From a bacterium (GTDB taxonomy: Bacteria; Bacteroidota; Ignavibacteria; Ignavibacteriales; Ignavibacteriaceae): a stretch of DNA of 64,000 nucleotides. The stretch spans positions 1 through 64,000 of the forward strand of contig JADJWC010000004.1 of assembly GCA_016716565.1 (NCBI GenBank), in the 5' to 3' direction. This document shows positions 1-8,829 of the stretch, one piece after another. The notes below the pieces were generated by a model. It searched no databases. It was not told the DNA's origin and saw nothing but the letters and a program-made list of their open reading frames with translations. The position numbers were made by a program, and so were the translations under genes. Position 1 is the first letter of the stretch. The number at the start of each line of letters is the position of its first letter.

Positions 1-2
1 TA

Positions 3-713
3 GAATTTGCTGCTTCAGAACCCGGCGGAGACTGGTTTTTTCATTGCCATATTCTTTACCACATGATGTCTGGGATGGGCAGGGTTTTCAGCTACGAAAA
101 TTCTCCTCCAAATCCAGATCTGCCAGATCCTGTAAATGCCATTCAAAAGCTTTATGATGATGACCGTGAATTTCATCTTATGGGTCGTGCAGGTGTGGAA
201 AGCAACGGAAGTGATGGAGAAGCCATGTATTCCAATACCCGCTGGAAATTGCAAACTATTTGGCATTTGGGTTATCACGATGAACATGGCTACGAGAGTG
301 AAACATTTATCGGGCGTTATCTCGATCGTATGCAGTGGTGGTTTCCTTATGTCGGCTTTGATTATCATTTTAAAAGAGAAGGCGGACCAAAAAATATTTT
401 TGGCAACGAAGATAAAAATATGTTTGGTCAGAAAAGTAATAAGAATAATCGTAAAGCTGCTGTAGCTGGTATTGCATATACATTACCTATGCTATTTATT
501 GCTGATGCAAGAATTGATAGTGATGGAAAGTTCCGTTTTCAATTAAGCAGAGAAGATGTGGCAGTAACCAGCCGCTTACGTTTTAATTTAATGATAAATA
601 CAGATAAAGAATACATGGCGGGTTTCCGGTACATTCTCACAAAATATTTTTCAGTCTCTACACATTACGACAGTGATATGGGCGCCGGAATAGGAATAAC
701 TTTGACTTATTAG
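3..713 (+). CDS. Multicopper oxidase C-terminal end fused to a CopB-like outer-membrane domain (5' truncated by window)
   Basis: The frame is open from base 3, so the start lies outside the window. The first visible residues, GDWFFHCHILYHMMSGM, are the last copper-binding segment of a CopA-type multicopper oxidase (HCH plus a downstream H and M for the type 1/type 3 sites). About 190 residues follow that are not oxidase. They are rich in alternating aromatic and polar residues, include YVGFDYHFKRE, and end in GAGIGITLTY with a terminal aromatic, as in CopB-like outer-membrane beta-barrels. Seen: the HCH motif and the barrel-like tail. Known: CopA oxidises Cu(I) in the periplasm and CopB is its outer-membrane partner. 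Inferred: the two are fused here. The next gene begins 12 bases downstream and is probably cotranscribed. Confidence 0.8.
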   Translation, partial: EFAASEPGGDWFFHCHILYHMMSGMGRVFSYENSPPNPDLPDPVNAIQKLYDDDREFHLMGRAGVESNGSDGEAMYSNTRWKLQTIWHLGYHDEHGYESETFIGRYLDRMQWWFPYVGFDYHFKREGGPKNIFGNEDKNMFGQKSNKNNRKAAVAGIAYTLPMLFIADARIDSDGKFRFQLSREDVAVTSRLRFNLMINTDKEYMAGFRYILTKYFSVSTHYDSDMGAGIGITLTY

Positions 714-725
714 AGAGAAATTATA

Positions 726-1424
726 ATGCAATATGTTTGGTTAATATGGTCTTTAGTCACATTACTGGTTTGGTTAATTCTATATTTATTAAGACCTTCT
801 TCCAGATTTGAAATGATGTCCATTAGTCTTGCTACAATGTTATTAGGATTAACAGAACCTTTGTTTGTTCCCGAATATTGGAATCCTCCATCACTTTTTG
901 ATTTGGCGCAGCAAACAGGATTCGATATCGAAAGCTTAATCTTTACATTTGCCATCGGGGGAACAGGTTCTGTGTTATATAGGTTTATCTATAAAAAAAA
1001 TGTTACCAAAATGGATATTGCCGAAATGGGACACAGCCGCCACAAATACCATATTTATATTCTCACTTCACCAATTCCGATTTTTCTTGTGCTTGCTGTA
1101 TTTACTAATCTAAACCACATATATTGTGGAATAATTGCAATGTTTGCCGGCGCATTGTTAACATTGTACTGCAGACCCGATTTGAAATGGAAAATATGGA
1201 TAGGCGGATTATTATTCTTGATCTATTATTTTGTTTTCTTCCTAACATTATTAGCTCTCTTTCCAGATTACGTAATTCACGTATGGAATTTAAAAGTATT
1301 AACCGGAATTCTTATCCTCGGTATCCCGATTGAAGAACTGCTTTTTGCTTTTTCATTCGGAATGCTTTGGTCAAGCTTGTATGAACATATTTTATGGTTT
1401 AAAATAATTTCAACAAAATACTGA
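726..1424 (+). CDS. Lycopene cyclase domain-containing membrane protein
   Basis: A 232-residue integral membrane protein with about six to seven hydrophobic segments. It carries two copies of the heterodimeric lycopene-cyclase-type signature: TEPLFVPEYW followed by DIESLIFTF near residues 40-75, and GIPIEELLFAF near residues 195-210. The P-x-E-E-x-x-F motif is diagnostic of the CrtYc/CrtYd (CarR) domain family, so both half-domains are in one chain. Family members cyclise the ends of lycopene or act on related C40/C50 carotenoids in the membrane. The gene starts 12 bases after the copper oxidase, in an operon otherwise devoted to metals, with no crtB, crtI or crtE in the window. The real substrate is therefore uncertain. 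Confidence 0.75.
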   Translation: MQYVWLIWSLVTLLVWLILYLLRPSSRFEMMSISLATMLLGLTEPLFVPEYWNPPSLFDLAQQTGFDIESLIFTFAIGGTGSVLYRFIYKKNVTKMDIAEMGHSRHKYHIYILTSPIPIFLVLAVFTNLNHIYCGIIAMFAGALLTLYCRPDLKWKIWIGGLLFLIYYFVFFLTLLALFPDYVIHVWNLKVLTGILILGIPIEELLFAFSFGMLWSSLYEHILWFKIISTKY

Positions 1425-1441
1425 ATGAGCGGAGGTGTAAA

Positions 1442-1522
1442 ATGTTGAATGAAGTGACTGCCCCGATTATATTGGGGAAATCACGTAATAGTTTTGATGC
1501 TCAATTTTTGAATAAATTGTAA
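1442..1522 (+). CDS. Possible 26-residue peptide
   Basis: A short reading frame beginning MLNEVTAPIIL follows a good ribosome binding site (GGAGGT, about 6 bases before the ATG) and sits 17 bases after the lycopene cyclase gene. I recognise no family. It may be a real micropeptide, a leader for the following GAPDH, or the preserved start of a gene that has since been deleted. Confidence 0.3.
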   Translation: MLNEVTAPIILGKSRNSFDAQFLNKL

Positions 1523-1548
1523 AAAAATAATCATAAGGAGAAGTAACT

Positions 1549-2590
1549 ATGTCAAACAAAAAAATAAAAGCAGCCGTTAATGGTTATGGTGTTATTGGCA
1601 AACGCGTTGCCGATGCAATAAGGCTTCAGCCGGATATGGAACTGATTGGCGTTGCGGATGTTGTTAGCGATTACCGTGTAAAAGCAGCGGCAGTAATAGG
1701 TCTGCCGGTTTATTCATCGCTTGCAGAAAAAACAAATGAACTGAAGCAAGCAGGTATTTCTGTAGCAGGTTCACTTGATGATTTGATTAAGCAGATTGAT
1801 GTAATAGTAGATTACTCCAAAAGGAATCGGTGCTAAAAACCTTGAGCGATATAAAAAAGCAGGTGTAAAAGCAATTTATCAAGGAGGCGAAAAGCATAGT
1901 CTTACCGGACATTCTTTTGTTGCACAAGCTAATTATGAAACCGCACTCGGGCTTAATGCAACAAGAGTAGTTTCTTGCAATACCACAAGCACTGTTCGTA
2001 CTCTTATTGCTTTACGTGATGCCGGTTTACTTAAAAAAGCACGCGGAGTTTTAATCAGGCGGGCTACGGATCCGTGGGAATCTGACCATAGCGGAATTAT
2101 GAATACTGTTGTTCCGGAAGCTCATATCCCCAGCCATCAGGGACCTGATGCACAAACTGTTGTTCCGGATTTAGACGTTATAACATTAGCAGCAAAAGGC
2201 GCACATACACAAACTCATAATCATTATTGGGTTGTTGAATTAAGCCGTGAAGCAAGCCGCGACGAAGTGCTGGCTGCATTCAAAGCTGCACCGCGCATCG
2301 CCTTCATTAGAATGAAAGATGGAATTGTCGCTCTTAACAGCACAATCGAATTAATGAAAGATATAGGACGCCCACGCGGCGATATGTGGGAAGTTGCTTT
2401 ATGGGAAGATGTATTAACAGTAAAAGGAAATGAAGCTTACTATACTTACCAGGTTTATAACGAGGCAATTGTTGTTCCAGAAACTATTGATGCTATACGC
2501 GCGCTTTCAGGCGCTGTAAAAGACGGCAAAGAATCTATAATGATTACCGATGAAGCAATGGGAATGAGAAAAGATTTTCTAAAGGTATAA
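1549..2590 (+). CDS. Type II (archaeal-type) glyceraldehyde-3-phosphate dehydrogenase, frameshifted
   Basis: The N-terminal part (1549-1836) begins with the nucleotide-binding motif AVNGYGVIGKRVADA, which is typical of the type II, archaeal GAPDH that accepts NAD or NADP. The rest lies in another frame from about 1811. It includes YQGGEKHSLTG, the catalytic Cys motif VVSCNTTS, IPSHQGPDAQTVVPDLD and a C terminus matching the family. Joined, the two parts give about 345 residues, the normal family length. The break is at 1808-1816: restoring two bases after the codon GAT would give VDATPKGIG, as in homologues. So this is either a recent pseudogene or a sequencing error. An RBS (AAGGAGAAG) precedes the ATG. 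Type II enzymes are uncommon in bacteria, and horizontal transfer is likely. Confidence 0.8.
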
Positions 2591-2653
2591 TTTTATTACA
2601 GTGTTCTGTCACTCAAATAATTTTACAACTTTGGAATTCATTTGTAGATGTAA

Positions 2654-2709
2654 GTTACACAGAGTTACACAGAGGAGACACAGAGTATTTAATTTTTTAT
2701 TCTCTGTGT
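2654..2709. repeat. Short direct and inverted repeats in the intergenic gap
   Basis: TTACACAGAG occurs twice in tandem and is followed by GACACAGAG. Beyond an AT-rich spacer of about 16 bases comes the inverse, CTCTGTGT (2702-2709), so the RNA could fold into a hairpin. It lies between the GAPDH and copper ATPase genes. It resembles an interspersed intergenic repeat I have seen in other bacterial genomes, but it could also serve as a weak terminator. Confidence 0.45.
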
Positions 2710-2780
2710 GACTAAAATTATTTAAAGAAGCTTTAGTGGCAGAACAATAGCACGACTATCAAACAAAAGGAGTCTCTCAA

Positions 2781-5225
2781 ATGAAAGAAGTTATTTTATG
2801 TGTACACGGAATGATGTGCATTGGCGAAGAGCGCGGTATTGAGAAACAACTGAAAAAACATTCCGGTATTCACTACGTTGAAGCAAATTATTTGAACTGC
2901 ACTGCCACAGTTCATTATGATGATTCAATAATCTCACTTGCTGAAATTAAAAAGCTTGTAGGTGAATGCGGTTACCATTGTACCGGCGAATCTATGCACG
3001 AAAATATGTGCAAGCCAGGAGATCCTCCAGGCTCGAAGCATACGGATCATCATCAGCACAAAATGGATGAGCATAAAGAACACGGAAATATTTCTGAAAA
3101 AATGGATGCTCACGCCGGTGATAAAATGGAAGAACACGATAAACACGCAGGGCACGAAATGGGAGGAGATACATCCGCTATGGCGCACGAAATGGGACAC
3201 GGAGGGGGAATGAGCATGGAAGGGATGGTAAAAGATATGCAGAAACGATTCTGGGTCTCTTTCATTTTAGCAATACCGGTGTTTCTTTATTCACCTCTTT
3301 TTACAGACTATTTCGATATTCAATTGCCCTCACCGTTTGGGATGTCTAATGAATTTTTATCTTTTCTTTTAGCTACACCCGCGGTTTTATATGGAGGATG
3401 GGTATTTTATACAGGAGCCTGGCGGGGCTTGAAAAACGGCATCCTTAATATGGCTGTGCTTGTTTCGCTCTCAGTTCTTGCCGGATATTTATTCAGTGTT
3501 GCGGCTACTTTTTTCTTTGAGGCAGAAGTGTTTTACGAAGCTGCAGCTTTATTACTTGTGTTTGTATTGTTCGGGCATTGGATGGAAATGCGTGCACGTT
3601 CGGGAGCTTCAAATGCAATACAAGCATTAATGAACCTCGCTCCTCCTAAAGCCGTTGTAATCCGGAATGGTGAGCAGTTTGAAGTATCTACCTCTGAAGT
3701 GGTTGTTGATGATATTGTTCTCATACGCCCGGGTAATAAAATACCGGTAGATGGGATGATAATAGAAGGTGAATCCAGCGTTGATGAATCAATGATTACC
3801 GGCGAAAGTCTTCCGGTGAAAAAAGAAACCGGCTTAAAGGTAATTGGCGCAACTATAAATAAAACCGGCACTTTTAAATTCAAGGCAACAAAAGTCGGTG
3901 CCGATACTGCACTTTCACAAATTGTTAAATTGGTTCAGGCAGCACAAAACTCTAAAGCACCTTCGCAGCGTTTAGCAGATAAAGCGTCTCAATGGTTAGT
4001 TCTCGCAGCCATAGTTTTTGGTTTGGCAACTTTCTTTGGCTGGTATTTGTTTGGCATTTCCGCCGCTCCGGCTGGTTCAAACATTGTAATTTGGGCGCTT
4101 ACACTTGCAATTACAGTTGTTGTTATTGCTTGCCCGGATGCACTTGGGTTAGCAACGCCTACTGCAATAATGGTTGCAACAGGTCTGGGCGCTCAGAATG
4201 GAATGCTTTATAAAAATGCTGCTGCACTCGAGCAGGCAGCTAAGCTTCAAGCTGTTATTTTTGATAAAACAGGAACTCTTACAGAAGGTAAACCGCAGGT
4301 TGTAGAAATAAAAACTGCAAAGAATGAATTAAGTGAAAATGAATTTCTAAAGCTTGTTGCCTCAGCCGAACAATCGTCAGAACATCCATTAGCGCAGGCA
4401 GTTGTTGATAAAGCAAAAGCAAAGCAGCTTTCTCTTTCGCCAACAACCGGTTTTAATGCAATTCCAGGGCACGGAATGAAATCTATTGTTGACGGAAAAA
4501 CTCTGCTGGTAGGAAATAAAAAGTTGATGAAGGATAACAAAATTTCTTTGGACGGTTTTGAAGAAACTGCCGGTTCTCTTGAAGGTGCAGGCAGAACAGT
4601 TATCTATGCTTCAATTGATGGAAACTTTGCAGGCTTAATTGCCATTGCAGATGCGGTTCGTTCTAATGCAAAGTATGCAGTAGAAAAATTAACAGATATG
4701 GGAGTACAGGTTGCGATGCTAACCGGAGATAACCGTGCAACCGCAGAACGAATTGCAGGCGAACTTGGAATTAAGACTGTCTTTGCCGAAGTGCTGCCGG
4801 GGCAAAAAGCTGATAAGGTTAAAGAGCTGCAATCGCAGGGAAAACTTGTAGCAATGGTTGGAGACGGCATTAACGATGCACCGGCTCTTGCCCAAGCTGA
4901 TGTGGGCATTGCTATTGGAGCCGGAAGCGATGTTGCAATGGAAACTGCTGACGTAGTGCTGATGAAATCCGATCCGTTTGATGTAATTGGAGCTATAACA
5001 TTAAGCCGCGCTACATTGCGTAAAATGCACCAGAATCTTTGGTGGGCTGCCGGTTATAATACTATTGCATTCCCTATTGCGGCAGGATTGCTTTATCCTT
5101 CAATAGGATTGGTGCTGCGTCCCGAAGCGGCGGCTGTTGCTATGTCCGGCTCTTCATTAATTGTTGCAGTAAATGCACTCCTGTTAAAAAGAGTAAAGCT
5201 TGCTGGTATAAAAATATCTCAATGA
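2781..5225 (+). CDS. P1B-type heavy-metal ATPase with CPD membrane motif and His/Met-rich loop
   Basis: An 814-residue P-type ATPase. Residues 1-65 form an HMA-like ferredoxin fold whose metal motif is degenerate (HGMMCIGEE, one Cys instead of CxxC). Residues about 72-150 are extremely rich in His, Met, Asp and Glu, a probable metal sponge. Transmembrane segments start near 157. The actuator TGES is present, and so are the phosphorylation motif DKTGT (D495), SSEHPLA and GDGINDAP (694-701). The membrane metal motif is CPD (C451-P-D453), not the CPC of classical copper exporters. The pump sits in the inner membrane and exports a transition metal driven by ATP. Context says copper, while the CPD and degenerate HMA make the exact ion uncertain. 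The RBS AAAGGAG precedes the ATG. Confidence 0.88.
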   Translation: MKEVILCVHGMMCIGEERGIEKQLKKHSGIHYVEANYLNCTATVHYDDSIISLAEIKKLVGECGYHCTGESMHENMCKPGDPPGSKHTDHHQHKMDEHKEHGNISEKMDAHAGDKMEEHDKHAGHEMGGDTSAMAHEMGHGGGMSMEGMVKDMQKRFWVSFILAIPVFLYSPLFTDYFDIQLPSPFGMSNEFLSFLLATPAVLYGGWVFYTGAWRGLKNGILNMAVLVSLSVLAGYLFSVAATFFFEAEVFYEAAALLLVFVLFGHWMEMRARSGASNAIQALMNLAPPKAVVIRNGEQFEVSTSEVVVDDIVLIRPGNKIPVDGMIIEGESSVDESMITGESLPVKKETGLKVIGATINKTGTFKFKATKVGADTALSQIVKLVQAAQNSKAPSQRLADKASQWLVLAAIVFGLATFFGWYLFGISAAPAGSNIVIWALTLAITVVVIACPDALGLATPTAIMVATGLGAQNGMLYKNAAALEQAAKLQAVIFDKTGTLTEGKPQVVEIKTAKNELSENEFLKLVASAEQSSEHPLAQAVVDKAKAKQLSLSPTTGFNAIPGHGMKSIVDGKTLLVGNKKLMKDNKISLDGFEETAGSLEGAGRTVIYASIDGNFAGLIAIADAVRSNAKYAVEKLTDMGVQVAMLTGDNRATAERIAGELGIKTVFAEVLPGQKADKVKELQSQGKLVAMVGDGINDAPALAQADVGIAIGAGSDVAMETADVVLMKSDPFDVIGAITLSRATLRKMHQNLWWAAGYNTIAFPIAAGLLYPSIGLVLRPEAAAVAMSGSSLIVAVNALLLKRVKLAGIKISQ

Positions 5226-5263
5226 ATAAAACACAGCAACAAGATGACTCAGTGAAATTATAA

Positions 5264-6217
5264 ATGGATAAAAATCAGGTTCAATCACGTCACGTTCAAT
5301 CAGGATTTTTTAGTGAGAGCAGGAAAATTTCACCTTACGTTGTTTTCAGTCTGATGCTGATGTATACATTAGTTGCCTCGGTATGTTATACTGCAATTAA
5401 AGCAGGGCTGGAATATTCTCCCGCAATTCGCTTTGCCGGCTTGCGTACTCTTATTGGAGGCATTTCACTTATTATACTACTATTAGTTTTACGGAAACCA
5501 ATTCTTCCGCGCCGTGACCTGGTTAAATGGATTATACCAATCGGCATTTTATCAACCAGTATTACTTTCGGTTTTATGTTTACAAGCCCCGAATTTACAG
5601 GAGCCGGAATTGCTACGGTTCTTGGCAACACGTCGCCTCTTATTATTATTGTATTAGCCGCATTATTTCTTAATGAGAAAATAACTATTGTTAAAATAAC
5701 ATCTCTTATTTTAGGAATAACAGGTATCATCTTCATTTTTGCCGATGCGTTTACCAGCGAAAACACTGGTGCATTCTTTGGGGCAATACTCGCAACGGGA
5801 ACATCAGCCGGGATTGCAGTTACTGCTGTATTATTAAAATGGCTTAAACCGGGGAGTGATCTTATATCATTTACAGGATGGCAGTTAATTGCAGGAGGTT
5901 TATTGCTGCTGGCAGGTTCATTTTTTTTCGAACCGGTCGGCACTGAAATCTGGTCGGGATTCTTTATTGGTCTGGTGATATTTTTAGGTGTAATTGGAAC
6001 AGCGTTTACGGAGATCAGTTGGTTCTGGCTGCTGCAAAAATATGATGCCGGCAAATTATCTTTATATCTGTTTTTAACCCCCGTATTTGGACTGCTTATT
6101 GCGTTTGCTGCCTTTGGAGAGACTTTACAACCGCTTGAGGTTGTTGGAATTATAATAGTTATATCAGCATTAGGTTTGACTCTCTTCAATGAATATAAAT
6201 TAAAGCGTTCAGTATAA
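5264..6217 (+). CDS. EamA/DMT-family transporter
   Basis: A 317-residue protein with ten hydrophobic segments arranged as two repeats of five, the layout of the drug/metabolite transporter (RhaT/EamA) family. The second repeat contains FLGVIGTAFTEISWFWLLQ and ends LTLFNEYKLKRSV. A hydrophilic stretch of about 25 residues precedes the first segment. Substrates of this family are diverse (amino acids, metabolites, drugs) and cannot be read from sequence. It starts 38 bases after the metal ATPase on the same strand, so it may belong to the same transcript. No metal-binding motif is visible. Confidence 0.8.
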   Translation: MDKNQVQSRHVQSGFFSESRKISPYVVFSLMLMYTLVASVCYTAIKAGLEYSPAIRFAGLRTLIGGISLIILLLVLRKPILPRRDLVKWIIPIGILSTSITFGFMFTSPEFTGAGIATVLGNTSPLIIIVLAALFLNEKITIVKITSLILGITGIIFIFADAFTSENTGAFFGAILATGTSAGIAVTAVLLKWLKPGSDLISFTGWQLIAGGLLLLAGSFFFEPVGTEIWSGFFIGLVIFLGVIGTAFTEISWFWLLQKYDAGKLSLYLFLTPVFGLLIAFAAFGETLQPLEVVGIIIVISALGLTLFNEYKLKRSV

Positions 6218-6512
6218 CATTAAGGTAATCATTCTGAAAAATGAATTTGATAGATAAGCTGCTAGGCATTGAAAAAAATATTTATGATACTTATTTAGTA
6301 TTTGGTACTGCCATGGCTTACTTAGAAATAGATTACTTCTACATTTAAAGTATTTAAAGATTTTTAAAATTTCTAAAAAAATAATAATTAAAAGTGTCCC
6401 CAATTTTAGCAAAATCAAACTTTTTCCTCTGGCTTGCATTTTGGCTATTAATAAAAAAATCCAAATGCTAATCATTAATACAATTATTCACCTAAACTGA
6501 AAGGAATACATT

Positions 6513-6692
6513 ATGATACATGACCCTGTTTGTGGAATGGAAATAAAAGATGTTTCCAAAGCAGAAAAATTAGATTACCAGGGTAAAACCTATTACTTCT
6601 GCAGTGCACTCTGTATGGTTCAATTCCAGAGCAATCCTGAAAAGTATATTAAAAAAGATAATGGGGATGAGCACAAGCATCATCACCATTAA
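6513..6692 (+). CDS. YHS-domain metal-binding protein (copy 1)
   Basis: A 59-residue protein starting MIHDPVCGMEI, with the YHS-domain cysteines (PVCGM, then YYFCSALC) and a His-rich tail (EHKHHHH). YHS domains (TRASH-like) bind soft metals such as copper or mercury and often stand alone or at the N terminus of copper ATPases. The first 90 or so bases are nearly identical to those of the gene at 10617, so one is a recent duplicate. Copy 1 has SALCMVQF where copy 2 has the more typical SNDCKSKF. The RBS AAAGGAA precedes the ATG. The 295 bases upstream show no other gene. Confidence 0.8.
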   Translation: MIHDPVCGMEIKDVSKAEKLDYQGKTYYFCSALCMVQFQSNPEKYIKKDNGDEHKHHHH

Positions 6693-6710
6693 ATAAGTGA
6701 ATTTTGAGAT

Positions 6711-7868
6711 ATGTTGAAGCAAAAATCTATATCAGTAATTGGTGCTGGCCCGGCTGGTTTAACAGCAGCAATTTCTCTGGCTAAAAATGGTTACGATGTC
6801 AATTTATTAGAACAGAACAATGATGTAGGATTAAGATTTAACGGTGATTTTCAGGGGCTAGAGAATTGGTCTGATGACGAAGATACGTTGAAAATATTAC
6901 GCCGGATCGGTATCGAAATTAATTTCCTGTGTCATCCATATTCCGGTGAAGATGGATTTTTTTACGGACCAAATCTTCAAAAGACACAGGTGAAGACTTC
7001 ACGTCCGCTTTTCTATTTAATTGAAAGAGGTTCTAATGAAAATTCACTTGACCAGGGATTAAGAAGGCAAGCCGAAGAAGCTGGAGTTAATATTCTTTGG
7101 GGCAGGAAATTAGACTCAGTAGATGGTCAAGCTGCAATAGTTGGCACCGGACCAAAAGCTGCAGACGCAATTGCAAAAGGAATGGTGTTTAAAACATCAC
7201 TACAAAATATGTTTATCGGATTTGTAAATAATAAGATTGCACCAAAAGCCTATGCTTACCTATTAGTAAACAACGGGAAAGCAACATTTGCAACCTGTAT
7301 GTTTGAGGATTTTAAAAATGAAAAACTATACTATGAAAGAGCGCTTAGAGTATTAAAATCTGTTATAGATATTGATGTTATTGAGCCGAAAGAGTTTGGC
7401 GGATTCGTTAATTTCTTTAATCAGCCGGTTACAACAAAGGATAATAAAATTCTTTACGTTGGTGAGAATGCCGGATTCCAGGACGCTCTTTGGGGATTTG
7501 GAATTAAGTACGCAATGCTTTCCGGTTATCTTGCTGCAAGAAGTATAATTCAGAATAAATCCTACAGTGAACTTTGCAAGGCATATCTTTATCCAAAACT
7601 TCAAACGTCGCTTGCAAACAGATGGCTGTTCGCTCACTTGTACAACAAAGGATATTCATTGTTACTTAAAAAAATGGAAGCGATAGATGATGTAATTCCG
7701 GCTTTAAGAAAACATTATAATACTTCGTTAAGTAAAAGATTAATTTATCCGGTTGCAAGGAGATGGTATAAAACAAGATTAATAGATAAGCAGTGTATGC
7801 ACGAACACTGCGATTGCGTTTGGTGTAGACATGGTAAACTGGCACACGCATCAACAGAAGTCTGTTAG
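6711..7868 (+). CDS. FAD-dependent oxidoreductase, geranylgeranyl-reductase-like
   Basis: A 385-residue flavoprotein. The N terminus has the dinucleotide-binding motif VIGAGPAGLTAAISLAKNGY followed by an acidic residue, LLEQ (residues 8-36). Around residue 250 is the second FAD motif, LYVGENAGFQDALWGFGIKYA, with the spacing of the geranylgeranyl reductase/PHBH-like group. Those enzymes reduce isoprenoid chains or hydroxylate aromatics. The C-terminal 20 residues carry an unusual Cys/His cluster (CMHEHCDCVWCRHG) that looks metal-binding. The gene follows the YHS gene by 18 bases and is followed by a Rieske gene after 20, suggesting a shared electron-transfer or membrane-lipid role in metal stress. 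The substrate is unknown. Confidence 0.7.
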   Translation: MLKQKSISVIGAGPAGLTAAISLAKNGYDVNLLEQNNDVGLRFNGDFQGLENWSDDEDTLKILRRIGIEINFLCHPYSGEDGFFYGPNLQKTQVKTSRPLFYLIERGSNENSLDQGLRRQAEEAGVNILWGRKLDSVDGQAAIVGTGPKAADAIAKGMVFKTSLQNMFIGFVNNKIAPKAYAYLLVNNGKATFATCMFEDFKNEKLYYERALRVLKSVIDIDVIEPKEFGGFVNFFNQPVTTKDNKILYVGENAGFQDALWGFGIKYAMLSGYLAARSIIQNKSYSELCKAYLYPKLQTSLANRWLFAHLYNKGYSLLLKKMEAIDDVIPALRKHYNTSLSKRLIYPVARRWYKTRLIDKQCMHEHCDCVWCRHGKLAHASTEVC

Positions 7869-7888
7869 TTAGAATCGGAGATCATACA

Positions 7889-8341
7889 ATGGGAAAAAAT
7901 GTTAATAAGAGTACTAGATCAAGAAGAAATTTTCTCAAATTCTTTCTTGGCGGAAGCTTTACAGCATTTGCTTTTTCTGTTATTTATCCGGTCGTTAAGT
8001 TTTTAATTCCACCGAAATCTACTGAGCCAATACCATCATCGGTTATTGCAGGTACAGTAGGCGAACTAAAACCAAACAGTGGAAAAATTTTTCGTTTCGG
8101 TAATAAACCCGGAATTCTTATAAATACACCTCAGGGAGAGTTAAGAGCGTTCACTGCAATATGTACTCACTTAGAATGCACTGTACAATATCGGGATGAT
8201 TTCCAGCATATTTGGTGTGCTTGCCACAATGGACACTATAATTTAAATGGAATTAATATCGCAGGACCACCGCCAAGACCATTAACTCAGTACAATGTAA
8301 GTTTAAAAGGAGATCAGATTTTTGTATCAAAGGTGAGTTAG
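7889..8341 (+). CDS. Rieske [2Fe-2S] protein (QcrA-like)
   Basis: A 150-residue protein with a Tat-type signal (SRRNFLKFFLGG, residues about 11-22) followed by one hydrophobic segment, then a Rieske fold. The cluster ligands are in CTHLEC (C and H of box 1) and CACHNGHY (C and H of box 2), with the two extra Cys expected to form the disulfide, and a GPPPRPL loop. Such proteins carry electrons on the outer face of the membrane, classically in a bc or b6f complex. No cytochrome b or c1 gene is adjacent, so its partner is unclear. It could serve the flavoprotein upstream. Confidence 0.88.
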   Translation: MGKNVNKSTRSRRNFLKFFLGGSFTAFAFSVIYPVVKFLIPPKSTEPIPSSVIAGTVGELKPNSGKIFRFGNKPGILINTPQGELRAFTAICTHLECTVQYRDDFQHIWCACHNGHYNLNGINIAGPPPRPLTQYNVSLKGDQIFVSKVS

Positions 8342-8388
8342 AAAAGACAATAATGGATTTCAGTTAGTTGGATAAAGGAGATAATAAA

Positions 8389-8586
8389 ATGTCTGAAACA
8401 TTAATATATATAATCATATTTGCAGCGATTATGTTTTTTATGCATAGAGGGCACGGCGCCCACGGCAGTGGTATGGGTGGCTGCGGCGGGCATTCACACG
8501 GGCAGCATAAAGGGCACGGACAGAAGGAAGGTGAATCTTCACATAGCAAGGAAAAAAGAAAAAATGAACATCAGCATCATCATTAA
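8389..8586 (+). CDS. Small His/Gly-rich membrane protein
   Basis: A 65-residue protein: a short N-terminal hydrophobic helix (LIYIIIFAAIMFFM), then a soluble tail dominated by His, Gly, Ser and Lys (HRGHGAHGSGMGGCGGHSHG... ending QHHH). The ATG at 8389 follows a strong RBS (AAAGGAG). No enzyme motif is seen. The composition suggests metal chelation at the membrane surface, consistent with its copper-gene neighbours. Confidence 0.65.
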   Translation: MSETLIYIIIFAAIMFFMHRGHGAHGSGMGGCGGHSHGQHKGHGQKEGESSHSKEKRKNEHQHHH

Positions 8587-8616
8587 AGATGGAAAATGGA
8601 AGATGTTTGATGGAAA

Positions 8617-8829
8617 ATGGAAATGTGTGAAATTATTTATACATCTGTAATTCAATGTCCTTTTTGTGGATTTGAGAAGAAAGAAATGATGCCAACAGAT
8701 GCTTGTCAGTTTTTTTATGAATGCAAGAAGTGCAAAAAAATTATTAGACCTAAAGAAGGTGACTGCTGTGTGTTCTGTTCGTATGGTTCGGTTAAATGTC
8801 CAGGTAAACAAGTAGAGGAAGGCAATTGA
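8617..8829 (+). CDS. GDCCVxC-domain protein (Cys form)
   Basis: A 70-residue Cys-rich protein. An N-terminal CPFC, a central CKKC and the signature GDCCVFCSYGSVKCP identify the GDCCVxC family, in which one Cys is replaced by selenocysteine in some members. Here every position is a normal Cys codon. Family members sit beside mercury or copper resistance genes, and a thiol-based metal-binding or redox role is inferred. The start could be ATG 8617 or ATG 8623 (MCEII); no strong RBS decides. The stop overlaps the TTG start of the next gene. Confidence 0.75.
   Translation: MEMCEIIYTSVIQCPFCGFEKKEMMPTDACQFFYECKKCKKIIRPKEGDCCVFCSYGSVKCPGKQVEEGN

Noticed and set aside
5386..6189. 267-residue minus-strand frame opposite the EamA gene
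   Set aside because: Composition is the mirror of a membrane protein; no motif. The plus-strand gene is clear.
8617..8829. Possible selenoprotein (GDCCVxC family)
   Set aside because: All family Cys positions are TGC or TGT here, and no in-frame TGA lies within the domain.
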